A stretch of 53,631 nucleotides of DNA. It comes from Prevotella sp. (GTDB taxonomy: Bacteria; Bacteroidota; Bacteroidia; Bacteroidales; Bacteroidaceae). Both the position numbers and the translations under genes were made by a program. Below the pieces are notes generated by a model. The model saw nothing but the letters and a program-made list of their open reading frames with translations, did not search any database and was not told the DNA's origin. The stretch lies in the NCBI GenBank assembly GCA_017475005.1, contig JAFVGI010000013.1, positions 1-53,631 of the forward strand, given 5' to 3'. Below, piece by piece: positions 25,166 to 33,822 of the stretch (position 1 is the first letter of the stretch; every line of letters starts with the position of its first letter).

Positions 25166-26806
25166 CGTTTGTTTCATCACTCTCAGCCAGTTTCCGCCCC
25201 AAATCTTCCTGATATCTTCCTCAGAGAAACGTTTGCGGAGCAAGTGCATGGTGAAATTAATGGCATCAGAAGAACAAGCCATTCCTGGCACACCACCATC
25301 GCCATCAAAGTCTGTACCGATACCTACATGGTCTATGCCCATTATCTTTATGGCATGCTCTAAATGAGCAATTCCATTGAGAATGCTTGCTTCTTCATCT
25401 TTGCGTAGGAATCCCGGATAGAAGGTAGTATGGGCAACGCCTCCAACCCTTGCGATGGCCCTTAGCTGGTCGTCTGTAAGGTTACGAGGATGGTCGCATA
25501 AGGCTTTACAGTTAGAGTGGGAGCAGACAATAGGGCTGCTACTTATTTTCAGAGCATCATAAAAAGACTTCTCGCCACCATGCGAAAGGTCAACCATGAT
25601 ACCAAGACGATTCATCTCATGTATTACTTTCTCACCAAATTTTGATACTCCACCATGAGTATTGTTACCTTTAGCAGAATCGCATATAAGGTTGTCGCCA
25701 TTATGACATAGGGTCATATACACAATGCCACGTTCAGCAAAGTGTTGCAGGTTCTCTATGTTATCTTCGATGGCAAGGCCGTTCTCGATACCTAGAAGGA
25801 TGCTCTTCTTGCCTGCTTCCTTGTTAAGGATTATATCCTCCTCTGTTCGAGCCAGGGCAAGGCGATTGGGGGCACTATTTACGATTTGTTCGATTTTATC
25901 GAAGATACTGTCGGCATATTCCTTTGGCGAACCCTCATCATATTTCTGGGGGATATAAGCTACCATAATGGTAGCATCCTGGTGTCCCTCTGTCATTTTA
26001 GGAAGGTCAACGAGAATATTTGGGTCACGTTTCAGGAAATCGATACCCTTAGGGAAGAACATTGGTGTATCACAATGGGTATCAAGAGTTATAATATGCT
26101 GATGCAAAGCCTTTGCCTGTTGAAAGGTGCGAGCTTCATTTACAAGCCATTGGAAAATAGGAAGTCCATCATCTCCAAGCCATTCAGGATGCCACTGAAC
26201 TCCCATTATCGGTTTGTGTTCAGTGCTTTCTATTGCCTCAATAATGCCATCAGGGGAGGTAGCAGTAGTTCTGAAACGCTTTCCTGGATTATCTACTGCC
26301 TGATGGTGGAAGGAGTTGACTTGTAATTTGAGTGAAGAATAAATGGTGGATAGGATAGAACTATCGGAAACTATTACCTTATGGGTGGTGACAGGCCTGT
26401 CTTCCTCTTGTGAGTGATTATGTGTTGTCCTGTCGCTGATATCCTGTGCTATGTGCCCGTCAAGAGCTATGGCAATAGTCTGTGCGCCCCTGCATATTCC
26501 CAACATTGGGATATTGCGGTTGTAGGCATGCTTCGCTGTAAGCAATTCTGCATGGTCTCTGACAGCATTTATAGTGCCAAGCTTTGGATGTGGAGCCTCA
26601 CCAAACCATTTAGGGTCAAAGTCGCCACCTCCTGTGAAGATAATACCATCCAAGCGCTCTAGAGTGTCAATAATAACCTGTTCATCATCAACGGGTGGTA
26701 TAATGACAGGCACACCGCCAGCTCTTACTATCTGTTTATGATAAGCATCGCGGAGGGTTACGTCAATGTCACTATGATTACCAGTTAAACCAATTAATGG
26801 ATTCAT
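25142..26806 (-). CDS. Class I glutamine amidotransferase (C26) fused to membrane dipeptidase (M19)
   Basis: One open frame of 554 residues. Residues 1 to about 230 are a PuuD-like gamma-glutamyl hydrolase of family C26, with FTGGGDFDP, nucleophile Cys105 in GICRGAQ, and His206/Glu208 in QWHPEW. Residues from about 237 are an M19 (renal-type) dipeptidase with zinc site THCDTP (His244, Asp246), GIENG, VDLSHGGE, SHSNCKALCDHPRN and GIGTDFDGDGG. The pair would cleave a gamma-glutamyl bond and then a dipeptide, as in glutathione or peptidoglycan-peptide salvage; this is inference. No signal peptide, so it acts in the cytoplasm. Its start shares one base with the Lrp gene. The final residues CIIHNS come from repeat DNA. 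Confidence 0.93.
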   Translation of the reverse strand: MNPLIGLTGNHSDIDVTLRDAYHKQIVRAGGVPVIIPPVDDEQVIIDTLERLDGIIFTGGGDFDPKWFGEAPHPKLGTINAVRDHAELLTAKHAYNRNIPMLGICRGAQTIAIALDGHIAQDISDRTTHNHSQEEDRPVTTHKVIVSDSSILSTIYSSLKLQVNSFHHQAVDNPGKRFRTTATSPDGIIEAIESTEHKPIMGVQWHPEWLGDDGLPIFQWLVNEARTFQQAKALHQHIITLDTHCDTPMFFPKGIDFLKRDPNILVDLPKMTEGHQDATIMVAYIPQKYDEGSPKEYADSIFDKIEQIVNSAPNRLALARTEEDIILNKEAGKKSILLGIENGLAIEDNIENLQHFAERGIVYMTLCHNGDNLICDSAKGNNTHGGVSKFGEKVIHEMNRLGIMVDLSHGGEKSFYDALKISSSPIVCSHSNCKALCDHPRNLTDDQLRAIARVGGVAHTTFYPGFLRKDEEASILNGIAHLEHAIKIMGIDHVGIGTDFDGDGGVPGMACSSDAINFTMHLLRKRFSEEDIRKIWGGNWLRVMKQTQCIIHNS

Positions 26807-27270
26807 TACTCTTCGGTATGAATAGGAACATCGCGTTTGATGGACTGGTCAAGAGAGATAAGTGTCTCAGTTGATACTACACCATCAATGGATTGCAATG
26901 TGTCATTGAGAAGTTTCATCAACTGTTCGTTGTCGCGTACATAGGCCTTTACCATCATGGTGTAAGGACCAGTAGTAAAGTGGCATTCAACAATTTCAGG
27001 AATGTTCTGAAGCTTTTTTACTACATTCTTGTACATAGAGCCACGTTCCAGGCTGATGCCGACATAGGTACATGTGCCATAGCCGATGCTTTTGGGATTG
27101 ATAGAAAATCCACTGCCAGTAATGACTCCGTCTTCTTTGAGTCTTTCTACTCTCTGATGTATTGCTGCACGTGAAACTCCGCATTGCTCTGCAACGTCCT
27201 TAAAAGCGATGCGGGCATTCTTTGATAGGATAGATAATATCTTCCTGTCCAGTTTATCTACTTTTTCCAT
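26806..27270 (-). CDS. Lrp/AsnC-family transcriptional regulator
   Basis: A 154-residue DNA-binding regulator. The N-terminal HTH is LDRKILSILSKNARIAFKDV and GVSRAAIHQRVERLKEDGVI; a RAM (ligand-sensing, oligomerising) domain follows, ending in LISLDQSIKRDVP. Family members respond to amino acids. It overlaps ybeY by 13 bp and abuts the C26-M19 peptidase gene, so control of peptide or amino-acid salvage is plausible. The ligand is not readable from sequence. Confidence 0.95.
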   Translation of the reverse strand: MEKVDKLDRKILSILSKNARIAFKDVAEQCGVSRAAIHQRVERLKEDGVITGSGFSINPKSIGYGTCTYVGISLERGSMYKNVVKKLQNIPEIVECHFTTGPYTMMVKAYVRDNEQLMKLLNDTLQSIDGVVSTETLISLDQSIKRDVPIHTEE

Positions 27271-27674
27271 AATTGTAGTGCTTTATTTTCTTCCTTTTCC
27301 ATTATTTCTCTTTCACCTGGTCCTTTGTCATTTATACCACAAAGGTGCAGAATTCCATGTATAATGACTCTATGGAGCTCCTCGTCATAGTCTTTCTTGT
27401 ATTTCTCGGCATTGCTCTTTACTGTGTCAAGGGAAATGACAATGTCACCATTTATTGTATTGCCTTCATCGTAGTCGAAGGTTATGATATCTGTATAGTA
27501 GTCATGTCCGAGGAATTCATTGTTCACCTCTAGTATTTTCGCATCATTACAGAATAGATATCCTATTTCGCCTACCTTATATCCATGAGATAGGGCAACC
27601 TCTTTTATCCATGCTGTCGTTTCACGACGTCGGATTTTAGGGAAGGGGATATTTTCGTTGCTATATGTAATCAT
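27258..27674 (-). CDS. ybeY: Endoribonuclease YbeY
   Basis: YbeY is a zinc endoribonuclease needed for 16S rRNA 3' maturation and ribosome quality control. The 138-residue protein carries the core motif HGILHLCGIND. In the E. coli form the motif ends HLxGYDH; here the third His is replaced by Lys (INDK), a variant I associate with Bacteroidetes. Upstream elements INGDIVISLDTVKSNA and FLGHDYYTDIITF are typical. It overlaps coaD by 4 bp and the Lrp gene by 13 bp. Confidence 0.93.
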   Translation of the reverse strand: MITYSNENIPFPKIRRRETTAWIKEVALSHGYKVGEIGYLFCNDAKILEVNNEFLGHDYYTDIITFDYDEGNTINGDIVISLDTVKSNAEKYKKDYDEELHRVIIHGILHLCGINDKGPGEREIMEKEENKALQLWKK

Positions 27675-28111
27675 GGCAGAAGGTCTGAAATGTCTTTTCC
27701 AAATGTTTTCAGCGTGCGGACAAGAGATGACGAAAGGCTGGCATACAGAGGATTGGCAAACAGAAATACTGTTTCAATACCATTGCTGAGCATCTTGTTG
27801 TATTCCGCCTGGGTACGTTCATACTCAAAATCCTGTACGCTTCGTACACCCTTTACGATAGCTGTTGCATTGTGTCGTTTTGCGAAGTCTATAGTAAGGT
27901 CGTTGTATGCTTCTACCTCCACTCTGGAGTCATTGCTATATAGAGCCTTTATCTGTTGAAGGCGTTCCTGCAAATCTTCGGGCTGTGGTTTGTCGGGGTT
28001 GTAACCGATGCCTATCACTATCTTGTCAAAAATAGTGAGTGCACGGCATACAATGTCGTGATGTCCTTTCGTAAAAGGATTGAATGATCCTGGGAATATT
28101 GCAATTTTCAT
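27671..28111 (-). CDS. coaD: Phosphopantetheine adenylyltransferase
   Basis: CoaD makes dephospho-CoA from 4'-phosphopantetheine and ATP, the penultimate step of CoA synthesis. The 146-residue protein has the nucleotidyltransferase motif GSFNPFTKGHHDIV at residues 8-21, VKGVRSVQDFEYE and the C-terminal SSSLVRTLKTFG (usual ISSSxVRE region). It begins on the base after the ruvB stop and overlaps ybeY by 4 bp, so the three are tightly coupled. Confidence 0.97.
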   Translation of the reverse strand: MKIAIFPGSFNPFTKGHHDIVCRALTIFDKIVIGIGYNPDKPQPEDLQERLQQIKALYSNDSRVEVEAYNDLTIDFAKRHNATAIVKGVRSVQDFEYERTQAEYNKMLSNGIETVFLFANPLYASLSSSLVRTLKTFGKDISDLLP

Positions 28112-29140
28112 TTAGTCGAATAATGAAGGGTTGTTTGAAGAATACATATTTCTTCCGAGATGCTGGTAAGCAAGGTCTGTAACTACTCTGCCCCTTGATG
28201 TGCGTTTTATGAATCCTTCCATTATGAGATAAGGTTCATAAACATCCTCTATGGTGCCGGCTTCCTCTCCAATGGCGGTAGCAATTGTACTGATGCCGAC
28301 AGGACCGCCACCAAACTTGTCGATAATGGTAAGCAGTATCTTGTTATCGATTTCGTCAAGTCCGTATCCGTCTATATTCAATGCCTCAAGGGCTAATTTT
28401 GCTATCTCCATATTGATGCTGCCATCACCTTTAACTTGGGCAAAATCGCGAACTCTCCTGAGCAAGCTATTAGCAATACGTGGTGTTCCTCGTGAACGGC
28501 GAGATATTTCTTCGCATGCAGCATCGCTGATAGGCATCTGCAGCAAGCCTGCAGAACGGCGTATTATCTTGGATAGCATACCGGGATGATAATATTCCAG
28601 ATGCATATTAATGCCGAAACGAGCTCGCAGAGGTGCTGTAAGGAGTCCGGAACGGGTAGTTGCTCCAATCAAAGTGAAGGGGTTGAGGTCTATTTGTATA
28701 GAGCGAGCTGACGGACCCTTGTCTATCATGATATCAATGCGATAATCCTCCATTGCAGAATACAAATATTCCTCCACAATGGGTGACAATCTGTGTATTT
28801 CATCAATGAATAGAACATCATTGGGTTCCAATGAGGTAAGGAGTCCTGCCAAATCTCCAGGTTTATCCAATACAGGTCCTGAAGTAATCTTAAAACCGAC
28901 TCCCAATTCGTTAGCTATGATATTTGACAATGTAGTCTTACCCAATCCGGGAGGACCATGTAGGAGGGTGTGGTCAAGCGGCTCACCACGATATTTTGCT
29001 GCCTCTACAAATATGCGGAGGTTATCTACCACCTTCTGTTGTCCGGCGAAATCGTCGAAACAGAGAGGGCGAAGGGCTTTCTCAAATTCTTTTTCAGAAC
29101 TGTCCTGCCGCTCAGCATGTATGTTAAAATCTTCTTGCAT
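28112..29140 (-). CDS. ruvB: Holliday junction helicase RuvB
   Basis: RuvB is the hexameric AAA+ motor that drives branch migration with RuvA. The 342-residue protein is complete: N-terminal [13 protein letters not shown], Walker [10 protein letters not shown], Walker [10 protein letters not shown], sensor [18 protein letters not shown], and the C-terminal winged helix ending FIKRTSRGR. It opens the seven-gene minus-strand cluster. A TAACTTTG box (29148-29155 on the plus strand as caaagtta) ends only 7 bp before the ATG, so the mRNA should be almost leaderless. No ruvA or ruvC is in the window. Confidence 0.98.
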   Translation of the reverse strand: MQEDFNIHAERQDSSEKEFEKALRPLCFDDFAGQQKVVDNLRIFVEAAKYRGEPLDHTLLHGPPGLGKTTLSNIIANELGVGFKITSGPVLDKPGDLAGLLTSLEPNDVLFIDEIHRLSPIVEEYLYSAMEDYRIDIMIDKGPSARSIQIDLNPFTLIGATTRSGLLTAPLRARFGINMHLEYYHPGMLSKIIRRSAGLLQMPISDAACEEISRRSRGTPRIANSLLRRVRDFAQVKGDGSINMEIAKLALEALNIDGYGLDEIDNKILLTIIDKFGGGPVGISTIATAIGEEAGTIEDVYEPYLIMEGFIKRTSRGRVVTDLAYQHLGRNMYSSNNPSLFD

Positions 29141-29147
29141 TCTGCTG

Positions 29148-29155
29148 CAAAGTTA
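29148..29155 (-). promoter_or_regulatory. -7 box of ruvB
   Basis: TAACTTTG on the minus strand, 7 bp from the ruvB ATG. The -33 position reads CTTT, a weak match. Confidence 0.5.
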
Positions 29156-29195
29156 TAAAAAACGAGTGAAATAAAAAAGGAAATTGCTTTTTTTA

Positions 29196-29227
29196 TTTGT
29201 GTAATTTATGGAAAATGTGTACTTTTG
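29196..29227 (+). promoter_or_regulatory. Promoter of the PAP2-family gene
   Basis: TTTG at 29196-29199, exactly 20 bp, TACTTTTG at 29220-29227; the ATG is at 29246, so the leader is about 13 nt. Confidence 0.8.
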
Positions 29228-29245
29228 CATCCAAAATTGTTAGAA

Positions 29246-30193
29246 ATGTCGAAAAACAAAGGTAAAGTAGATAAAGGATTTCTGTCAGCAGAGATTGCGC
29301 AGTTTGTTTATGCTGCTTTTACGGTATTGCTGATATTGTTCACTTGGACAAACTTTCAGAATCCATCAGGATTGTTGTGGGAAAGAGTAACGATGGTATC
29401 TGGGACAGTTGCATTGTGGATTGTTTATAGGTTATGGCCCTCAAAGATAATTATGCTGTGTAGGATAGCGTATTTGTTGCTGATGTTAGGTAAGTGGTAT
29501 CCAGATACATATGAACTGAATAACCAATTTGGTAGTTTTGACAATATTTTTGCGCAGTATGAGCAGAATTTATTTGGCTTTCAACCTGCTTATGTGTTCT
29601 CTAAGACCTTCCCTTCAGCATTCTTTTCAGAAATGATGTATGCAGGATATGTGTCATATTACCTTTTCTTCGTTTTCACAATATTTATTGTCTTTTTCAG
29701 GGATTACAAGCAGTTGAGACCTGTCACATTCATGATCTTTACGGGCTTCTTCTTGTGTTATGTGATATATGTCTTTCTACCTGTAACAGGCCCTCAGTAT
29801 TATTTCTATGCTATAGGTGAAGAAAGTGTTGTAGCAGGAAATTTTCAGGATATAGGGAAATTCTTTTCGGATACACAAGCATGCCTTACAGCACCAGGAT
29901 GGAGGGAAGGTTTTTTCTATGGGCTTAACCAACTGGCACATCAGGCAGGAGAACGCCCGACGGCAGCATTTCCTTCTAGTCATGTAGCAATAGCAACGCT
30001 GGTAATGCTAATTGTTACAAGAATGAAGATGTGGAAATGGCTTATGATACTCGCAATTCCTTTTGTATTATTGTGTTTCTCAACAGTATACATACAGGCT
30101 CACTATGCCATAGATGTCATGGCAGGAATGATTTATGGAATACTGTTATTTTTTATTCTTGGAGGCCTAAAGCTGAGAAAATGTGGTGGATAA
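29246..30193 (+). CDS. PAP2 / Aur1-like membrane phosphatase or transferase
   Basis: A polytopic membrane protein of 315 residues with about seven hydrophobic segments. The C-terminal part has the PAP2 catalytic signature: AAFPSSHVAIATL (motif 2) and YIQAHYAIDVMAG (motif 3, His and Asp). The N-terminal region and spacing resemble the inositolphosphotransferase (Aur1/Ipt1) branch, which transfers phospho head groups to lipids. The frame is open from a TTG at 29225 inside the -7 box, so ATG 29246 is the start. The 3' end overlaps the convergent SpoU methyltransferase gene by 41 bp. The substrate is unknown. Confidence 0.87.
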   Translation: MSKNKGKVDKGFLSAEIAQFVYAAFTVLLILFTWTNFQNPSGLLWERVTMVSGTVALWIVYRLWPSKIIMLCRIAYLLLMLGKWYPDTYELNNQFGSFDNIFAQYEQNLFGFQPAYVFSKTFPSAFFSEMMYAGYVSYYLFFVFTIFIVFFRDYKQLRPVTFMIFTGFFLCYVIYVFLPVTGPQYYFYAIGEESVVAGNFQDIGKFFSDTQACLTAPGWREGFFYGLNQLAHQAGERPTAAFPSSHVAIATLVMLIVTRMKMWKWLMILAIPFVLLCFSTVYIQAHYAIDVMAGMIYGILLFFILGGLKLRKCGG

Positions 30194-30701
30194 TGATACC
30201 TGCGGTTACTGAGACATTCAAAGAATGTTTTGTTCCGTACTGTGGTATTTCTATGTGTCCGTCACAAATGTCAATAACAGTTTGAGAAACCCCCTTTACC
30301 TCATTCCCCAAGATAATAGCGGTCTTTTCTCTTCCAAAACAATAGTCATGCAACATTGTGGAGCCGTGACATTGTTCTATGGCAAGGACCTTGTATCCTT
30401 CTTTTTTTAGCGATTCCACCGCGTCTGTTGCATCTTTGAAATATTTCCAGGTAACGGTATCTTCTGCTCCCAATGCTGTTTTGTGGATTTCTTGAGAAGC
30501 TTTCAAAGAACTATCAGGTGTGGCAGTAATACCACAGAGGTATATAGCCTCAACTCTAAACGCATCAGAAGTGCGGAAGACACTGCCGACATTATATAGC
30601 GACCTCACATCGTCAAGAACAACGATGAGGGGTAGTTTTTCAGCATTGTGGTATTCCTCAATGCTGAGGCGATTCATCTCAAGGGCAGTGGTCTTTTTCA
30701 T
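30153..30701 (-). CDS. SpoU/TrmH-family RNA 2'-O-methyltransferase
   Basis: A SAM-dependent RNA ribose methyltransferase of 182 residues with the SPOUT knot. Motifs are VLDDVRSLYNVGSVFRTSDA, ILGNEVKGVSQ and the C-terminal IPQYGTKHSLNVSVTAGI. The target could be a tRNA or rRNA site and cannot be set from sequence. It starts on the last base of sufS and ends overlapping the PAP2 gene, so it is the terminal gene of the mtaD-suf operon. Confidence 0.93.
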   Translation of the reverse strand: MKKTTALEMNRLSIEEYHNAEKLPLIVVLDDVRSLYNVGSVFRTSDAFRVEAIYLCGITATPDSSLKASQEIHKTALGAEDTVTWKYFKDATDAVESLKKEGYKVLAIEQCHGSTMLHDYCFGREKTAIILGNEVKGVSQTVIDICDGHIEIPQYGTKHSLNVSVTAGIIIHHIFSALGLQE

Positions 30702-31930
30702 TAGAACATTTGGCTAACTCTCTTTATGCCATTCACAAGGATATCTATTTCTTCTTTGGTATTATATATGGCAAACGAAGCTCGTACTGTACCATTTATC
30801 CCTAAACGATGCATCAGTGGTTCTGCGCAATGGTGACCTGTACGTACAGCAATTCCTAACCTGTCTAACAGAGTTCCCATATCGAGGTGGTGGATATTTC
30901 CAACAAGGAAGGAAATGACGGCATCGTGCCGCTCTGCATCCAATGGACCGAAGATTCTCATCCCAGGAATTGTCTGCATCTGTGTTAATGCGTATGATGT
31001 CAATTCTCGTTCGTGGGTTTCTATATTACTCATGCCGATATCCTCCATAAAGTCTATTGCTGTTGCTAAACCATGTGTGGCAACATAGTCTGGTGTACCA
31101 GCCTCAAACTTAAAAGGTAAATCGGCAAAAGTGGTATTTTCAAAGGAAACAGTACCAATCATCTCACCGCCTCCCTGATATGGGGGCATCTCTTCAAGGT
31201 ACTTTTCTTTACCATAAAGAACTCCAATACCGGTGGGACCGTACATTTTATGACCAGAAAAAGCAAAGAAGTCGCAATCTAAATCCTGTACGTCGATTTT
31301 CATGTGTGGAGCGCTTTGAGCTCCGTCCACCATACATGGAATGTCGTGTTTATGGGCAATCGCAACAATTTCCTTTATAGGGTTAATCGTGCCTAGAACA
31401 TTACTGATATGAGTGACACTGATGAGTTTTGTACGCTCTGTAATGAGGTTTTCAATAGCTTTAATATCCAATATCCCGTCATTGGACATGGGTATTACTT
31501 TTATCACAATACCATTTTTCTTTGCTTGTAGTTGCCAAGGAACAATGTTGCTGTGATGTTCCATAGCAGATATAAGAACTTCATCCCCTTCTTTCATGTA
31601 TGCCTCTACAAAACTAGAGGCAACGAGATTGATAGACTCCGTTGTGCCACGAGTGAAGATAATTTCTGAAGTGTTGTTTGCATTGATGAAATGGCGTACC
31701 TTTTCCCTTGCACTCTCATGTAAGTCTGTAGCTTGTTGTGAAAGGTAGTGTACTCCGCGATGTACATTGGCATTAGCATTGAGATACTCCTCTCTCATAG
31801 CGTCCAGTACGCACAAGGGCTTTTGTGTGGTAGCACCATTATCAAGATATACAAGAGGATACTTATCATATATCTTTTTCGATAAAATGGGGAATTTTTC
31901 TCTTATTTGCATATCTGACATGTTCCGCAT
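30701..31930 (-). CDS. sufS: Cysteine desulfurase SufS
   Basis: SufS is a PLP enzyme that takes sulfur from cysteine as a persulfide for Fe-S cluster assembly. The 409-residue protein has LDNGATTQKP, the TRGTTESINLVA loop, MVDGAQSAPHM, the PLP lysine in FSGHKMYGPTG, and the active-site Cys in RTGHHCAEPL. The start at 31930 follows a purine-rich stretch (aagaagagaa) and overlaps sufD by 28 bp; a second ATG lies at 31921. No SufE or SufU partner is in the window. Confidence 0.97.
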   Translation of the reverse strand: MRNMSDMQIREKFPILSKKIYDKYPLVYLDNGATTQKPLCVLDAMREEYLNANANVHRGVHYLSQQATDLHESAREKVRHFINANNTSEIIFTRGTTESINLVASSFVEAYMKEGDEVLISAMEHHSNIVPWQLQAKKNGIVIKVIPMSNDGILDIKAIENLITERTKLISVTHISNVLGTINPIKEIVAIAHKHDIPCMVDGAQSAPHMKIDVQDLDCDFFAFSGHKMYGPTGIGVLYGKEKYLEEMPPYQGGGEMIGTVSFENTTFADLPFKFEAGTPDYVATHGLATAIDFMEDIGMSNIETHERELTSYALTQMQTIPGMRIFGPLDAERHDAVISFLVGNIHHLDMGTLLDRLGIAVRTGHHCAEPLMHRLGINGTVRASFAIYNTKEEIDILVNGIKRVSQMF

Positions 31931-33039
31931 TTCTCTTCTTTACTTAATCGTTTATCTACAAGGATATGTAGTCGGTCTCTAAAGGCACTCCAATGCATTT
32001 CGTCCAAAACCTGTGATATAAAGGCGTTTTTGAGCAAGGTCCGTGCTGTTTCTATGTCTATACCACGTTGTTGCATATAGAAAAGAGCTCCTTCATCCAT
32101 TACACCGACTGTAGAACCATGTGCACACTTTACATCATCAGCATAAATCTCCAGCATAGGTTGTGTAAAAACCCTTGCTGTATCAGCACAGCACATATTG
32201 TTGTTCGTCATTTGTGACGATGTCTGCTGTGCTCCCTCTTTTACTAGTATTCGGCCTGCAAAAGCAGCTACAGCATTATCGTCAGATACATACTTATATA
32301 GTTCTTTGGAAGTACATTTTGGTACTTCGTGTATGACGAGTGTGTTGTTGTCTATATGCTGATTACGGTCGGCTATTGCTGCTCCGTTAAGGTTCACTTC
32401 GGCATTCTCTCCACGTAGGAAAACATCAATGCCATTACGGGTAATACCATTGGAAAGGGTTATATTGTTGTGATTTACTACAACATCTCTTTCTGTACTG
32501 ATATATAAATTGGAGAAACGACTACATTGTTCGGTGGTTTCTTCCAGATCATACATATCAAGGTGTGAATTAGCTTTGCAGAAAATTTCTATCACCTGCG
32601 AGGTAAGGTATTTTTTTTCGCCTTTAGTATGATCTACAAGGAATATAGTTGCCTCAGCACTCTCTTCCATTATAACGAGAATACGTCGGACAACCATAGT
32701 GTCCTGTTCTCCAGAAAGGGTGTTCTCAATTCGGATAGGAGCCTTTACGATTTCGTTTTTGGGAATGTATATCACGAGTGGGGCAGCACAGAATTTAGTA
32801 TTCAGGAAGGTCATAGGGTCATTATTGTCCGCTATTTTGCCTAAATAAGGTGTTATGTCTGTAGGTGCTTCATCTGCAGGATATACGTATGGCACCCCTT
32901 TTATGGTATATGCTGCTGGTAATATTCCATAATTGGGTGCCAATGCCGCCATTATATCGGTATAGCGGTATCGTTCCACATATTTTTGCTCCTTGAGGAG
33001 GGGGGATATTATGTCGTATAGATTGAAATCGTTATTCAT
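31903..33039 (-). CDS. sufD: Fe-S assembly scaffold subunit SufD
   Basis: SufD pairs with SufB and SufC in the SufBC2D scaffold. The 378-residue protein has the beta-helix core and the family's C-terminal block CAHGSTVGVMDEGALFYMQQ then RGIDIETARTLL. The last residues, CGTCQICK, add three cysteines in a compact cluster beyond the usual end, which could bind metal. It follows sufC by 20 bp and overlaps sufS by 28 bp. Confidence 0.96.
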   Translation of the reverse strand: MNNDFNLYDIISPLLKEQKYVERYRYTDIMAALAPNYGILPAAYTIKGVPYVYPADEAPTDITPYLGKIADNNDPMTFLNTKFCAAPLVIYIPKNEIVKAPIRIENTLSGEQDTMVVRRILVIMEESAEATIFLVDHTKGEKKYLTSQVIEIFCKANSHLDMYDLEETTEQCSRFSNLYISTERDVVVNHNNITLSNGITRNGIDVFLRGENAEVNLNGAAIADRNQHIDNNTLVIHEVPKCTSKELYKYVSDDNAVAAFAGRILVKEGAQQTSSQMTNNNMCCADTARVFTQPMLEIYADDVKCAHGSTVGVMDEGALFYMQQRGIDIETARTLLKNAFISQVLDEMHWSAFRDRLHILVDKRLSKEEKCGTCQICK

Positions 33040-33059
33040 TTGCTTTAAAGAAGATTTCC

Positions 33060-33806
33060 TTATAGACTCTTGACAATGAAATCAAATCCTTCGTTTTCTA
33101 TCTTTTCGGCTAAATCAGCGTCTCCTGTCATTACTATCTTGCCGTCTATGAGAACATGTACGACATCGGGTTTTATATAATCCAGCAGGCGTTGATAGTG
33201 GGTTATTATCATTGCACTGGTTTCAGGTGTGCGCAAGGTATTGAATCCTGTCGCAACGATACGCAGAGCATCTACATCCAAACCTGAGTCTGTTTCGTCA
33301 AGAATGCAGAAGGTCGGTTCCAGCATTGCCATCTGAAAAATTTCATTACGTTTCTTCTCTCCTCCCGAAAAGCCTTCATTGACAGAGCGCTTCAGCAGTT
33401 TCTGGTCTATCTCTACCAACTGTCGCTTCTCCTTCATCAGTTTTATGAAGTCAGAGGCTTTCAACGGCTCTTTGCCCATTGCCTGACGGCGTGCATTGAC
33501 GGCTGCTTTCATAAAGTTTGTCATAGAAACACCTGGTATCTCAACAGGAGCCTGAAATGACATAAAAATACCAGCATTTGCACGTTGGTCTGCTGTCATC
33601 TCCAGTAAATTCTGACCATTGAAGATTATTTCTCCTTCTGTGACTTCGTATGCTGGATTACCTACGATAACGTTTGAAAGTGTTGATTTACCAGCACCAT
33701 TTGTACCCATGAGAGCATGTATCTCACCATCGCCGATGGTAAGATCTATGCCTTTGAGAATCTCCTTCTCACCAGCACGGGCATGCAAATTCTTAATTTC
33801 TAACAT
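33060..33806 (-). CDS. sufC: Fe-S assembly ATPase SufC
   Basis: The ABC-type ATPase of the SufBC2D complex, 248 residues. Walker A is GTNGAGKST, the signature FSGGEKKRNE and Walker B CILDETDSGLD, all diagnostic of SufC. It lies 16 bp after sufB and 20 bp before sufD. Confidence 0.98.
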   Translation of the reverse strand: MLEIKNLHARAGEKEILKGIDLTIGDGEIHALMGTNGAGKSTLSNVIVGNPAYEVTEGEIIFNGQNLLEMTADQRANAGIFMSFQAPVEIPGVSMTNFMKAAVNARRQAMGKEPLKASDFIKLMKEKRQLVEIDQKLLKRSVNEGFSGGEKKRNEIFQMAMLEPTFCILDETDSGLDVDALRIVATGFNTLRTPETSAMIITHYQRLLDYIKPDVVHVLIDGKIVMTGDADLAEKIENEGFDFIVKSL

Positions 33807-33822
33807 ATATTTATATTCTTCT

